The position numbers and the translations under genes are program-made. Below, piece by piece: positions 6,035-6,215 of a stretch of DNA of 6,215 nucleotides (within the stretch, counting starts at the first letter, position 1; each line of letters begins with the position of its first letter). The DNA comes from DASZHC01 sp035938215 (GTDB lineage: Bacteria > Verrucomicrobiota > Verrucomicrobiia > Chthoniobacterales > JAFAMB01). Location: positions 1-6,215 of the forward strand of contig DASZHC010000197.1 in NCBI GenBank assembly GCA_035938215.1, read 5' to 3'. Under the pieces are notes generated by a model. The model did no database searches. It saw only the letters and a list, made by a program, of their open reading frames with translations, and was not told the origin of the DNA.

Positions 6035-6215
6035 CTAGGACCCGTGCGCATCCGATTTTTGCGATTGGGCAAGGATATAATCGTGGATCGTATTCACTGA
6101 AGCCAGAGCAACACGCGCGGTCTCTGAGTTCGGCACTCCCACTCCAAAAGTCTTCTCCATGCTTACAACCAACTGCAGCGCGTCAATTGAGTCCAACCCA
6201 AGACCGTCAGGGCCG
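6035..6215 (-). CDS. Acyl carrier protein (partial, 5' end outside window)
   Basis: The last 59 codons of an acyl carrier protein enter from the right edge and end at a TAG (complement at 6035-6037). The phosphopantetheine attachment site LGLDSIDALQL is complete; the modified Ser is the ninth visible residue (codon 6190-6188). VVSMEKTFGVGVP then forms helix II and the following loop, and ASVNTIHDYILAQ the last helix. About 25-35 N-terminal residues are missing, judged from the usual length of about 80-90. The GLDSIDALQL plus ARVALASVNTI pattern looks more like carrier proteins of specialised lipid or aryl-polyene/polyketide-type clusters than the housekeeping AcpP, which normally has DSLDTVEL and a more acidic helix II. 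That distinction is inference from remembered family patterns. It converges on the aldo/keto reductase, so the two are not in one operon. Confidence 0.88.
   Translation of the reverse strand, partial: GPDGLGLDSIDALQLVVSMEKTFGVGVPNSETARVALASVNTIHDYILAQSQKSDAHGS

Noticed and set aside
5851..6100. Small plus-strand frame starting inside the reductase end (MARMTSEAAQ...)
   Set aside because: It runs 66 bases into the acyl carrier protein gene on the other strand and across the GC-rich hairpin. The product shows no recognisable domain, and the start has only a chance GGGG upstream.

Overview
The window carries the core of a type VI secretion system (T6SS) on the minus strand, an aldo/keto reductase gene on the plus strand, and the 3' end of an acyl carrier protein gene on the minus strand. 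A Gram-negative bacterium is implied by the tssK-tssL-tssM core. The intergenic repeats built on GGGACGG...CCGTCCC, and a second hairpin type built on GAGGG...CCCTC, look to me like repeats common in soil Verrucomicrobiota. That placement rests on recollection, not on a search, and is tentative.

Layout, right to left along the T6SS operon (minus strand): a 318-residue protein whose C-terminal half resembles the C-terminal domain of T6SS FHA accessory proteins (TagH/ImpI/VasC type) but which has no FHA domain (3410-4366); a 102-bp gap with short tandem repeats and a displaced Shine-Dalgarno-like sequence; tssK (1946-3307); tssL/DotU (1251-1943), only 2 bp from tssK; and the first 409 codons of tssM/IcmF (1-1228), which runs off the left edge. 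TssK is the baseplate-to-membrane-complex adaptor, TssL and TssM are inner-membrane components, and the first gene is probably an accessory or regulatory factor. No tssJ lipoprotein gene lies in the usual place before tssK.

Positions 4367-4860 hold no gene. They contain a possible operon promoter with an embedded hairpin and a two-hairpin, REPIN-like inverted repeat (4591-4675). The aldo/keto reductase (4861-5868) has a complete catalytic tetrad. It is followed by a small GC-rich hairpin (5932-5948), and a 12-bp sequence overlapping that hairpin recurs inverted before the gene (4691-4702). The window ends in an acyl carrier protein (6035-6215) with an intact LDSI phosphopantetheine site. It converges on the reductase and probably belongs to another locus to the right.

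The T6SS core and the reductase are well supported. The less ordinary points are the FHA-less first gene, the repeat elements and the tssK leader. I see no CRISPR array, tRNA, rRNA, transposase or clearly new defence system.
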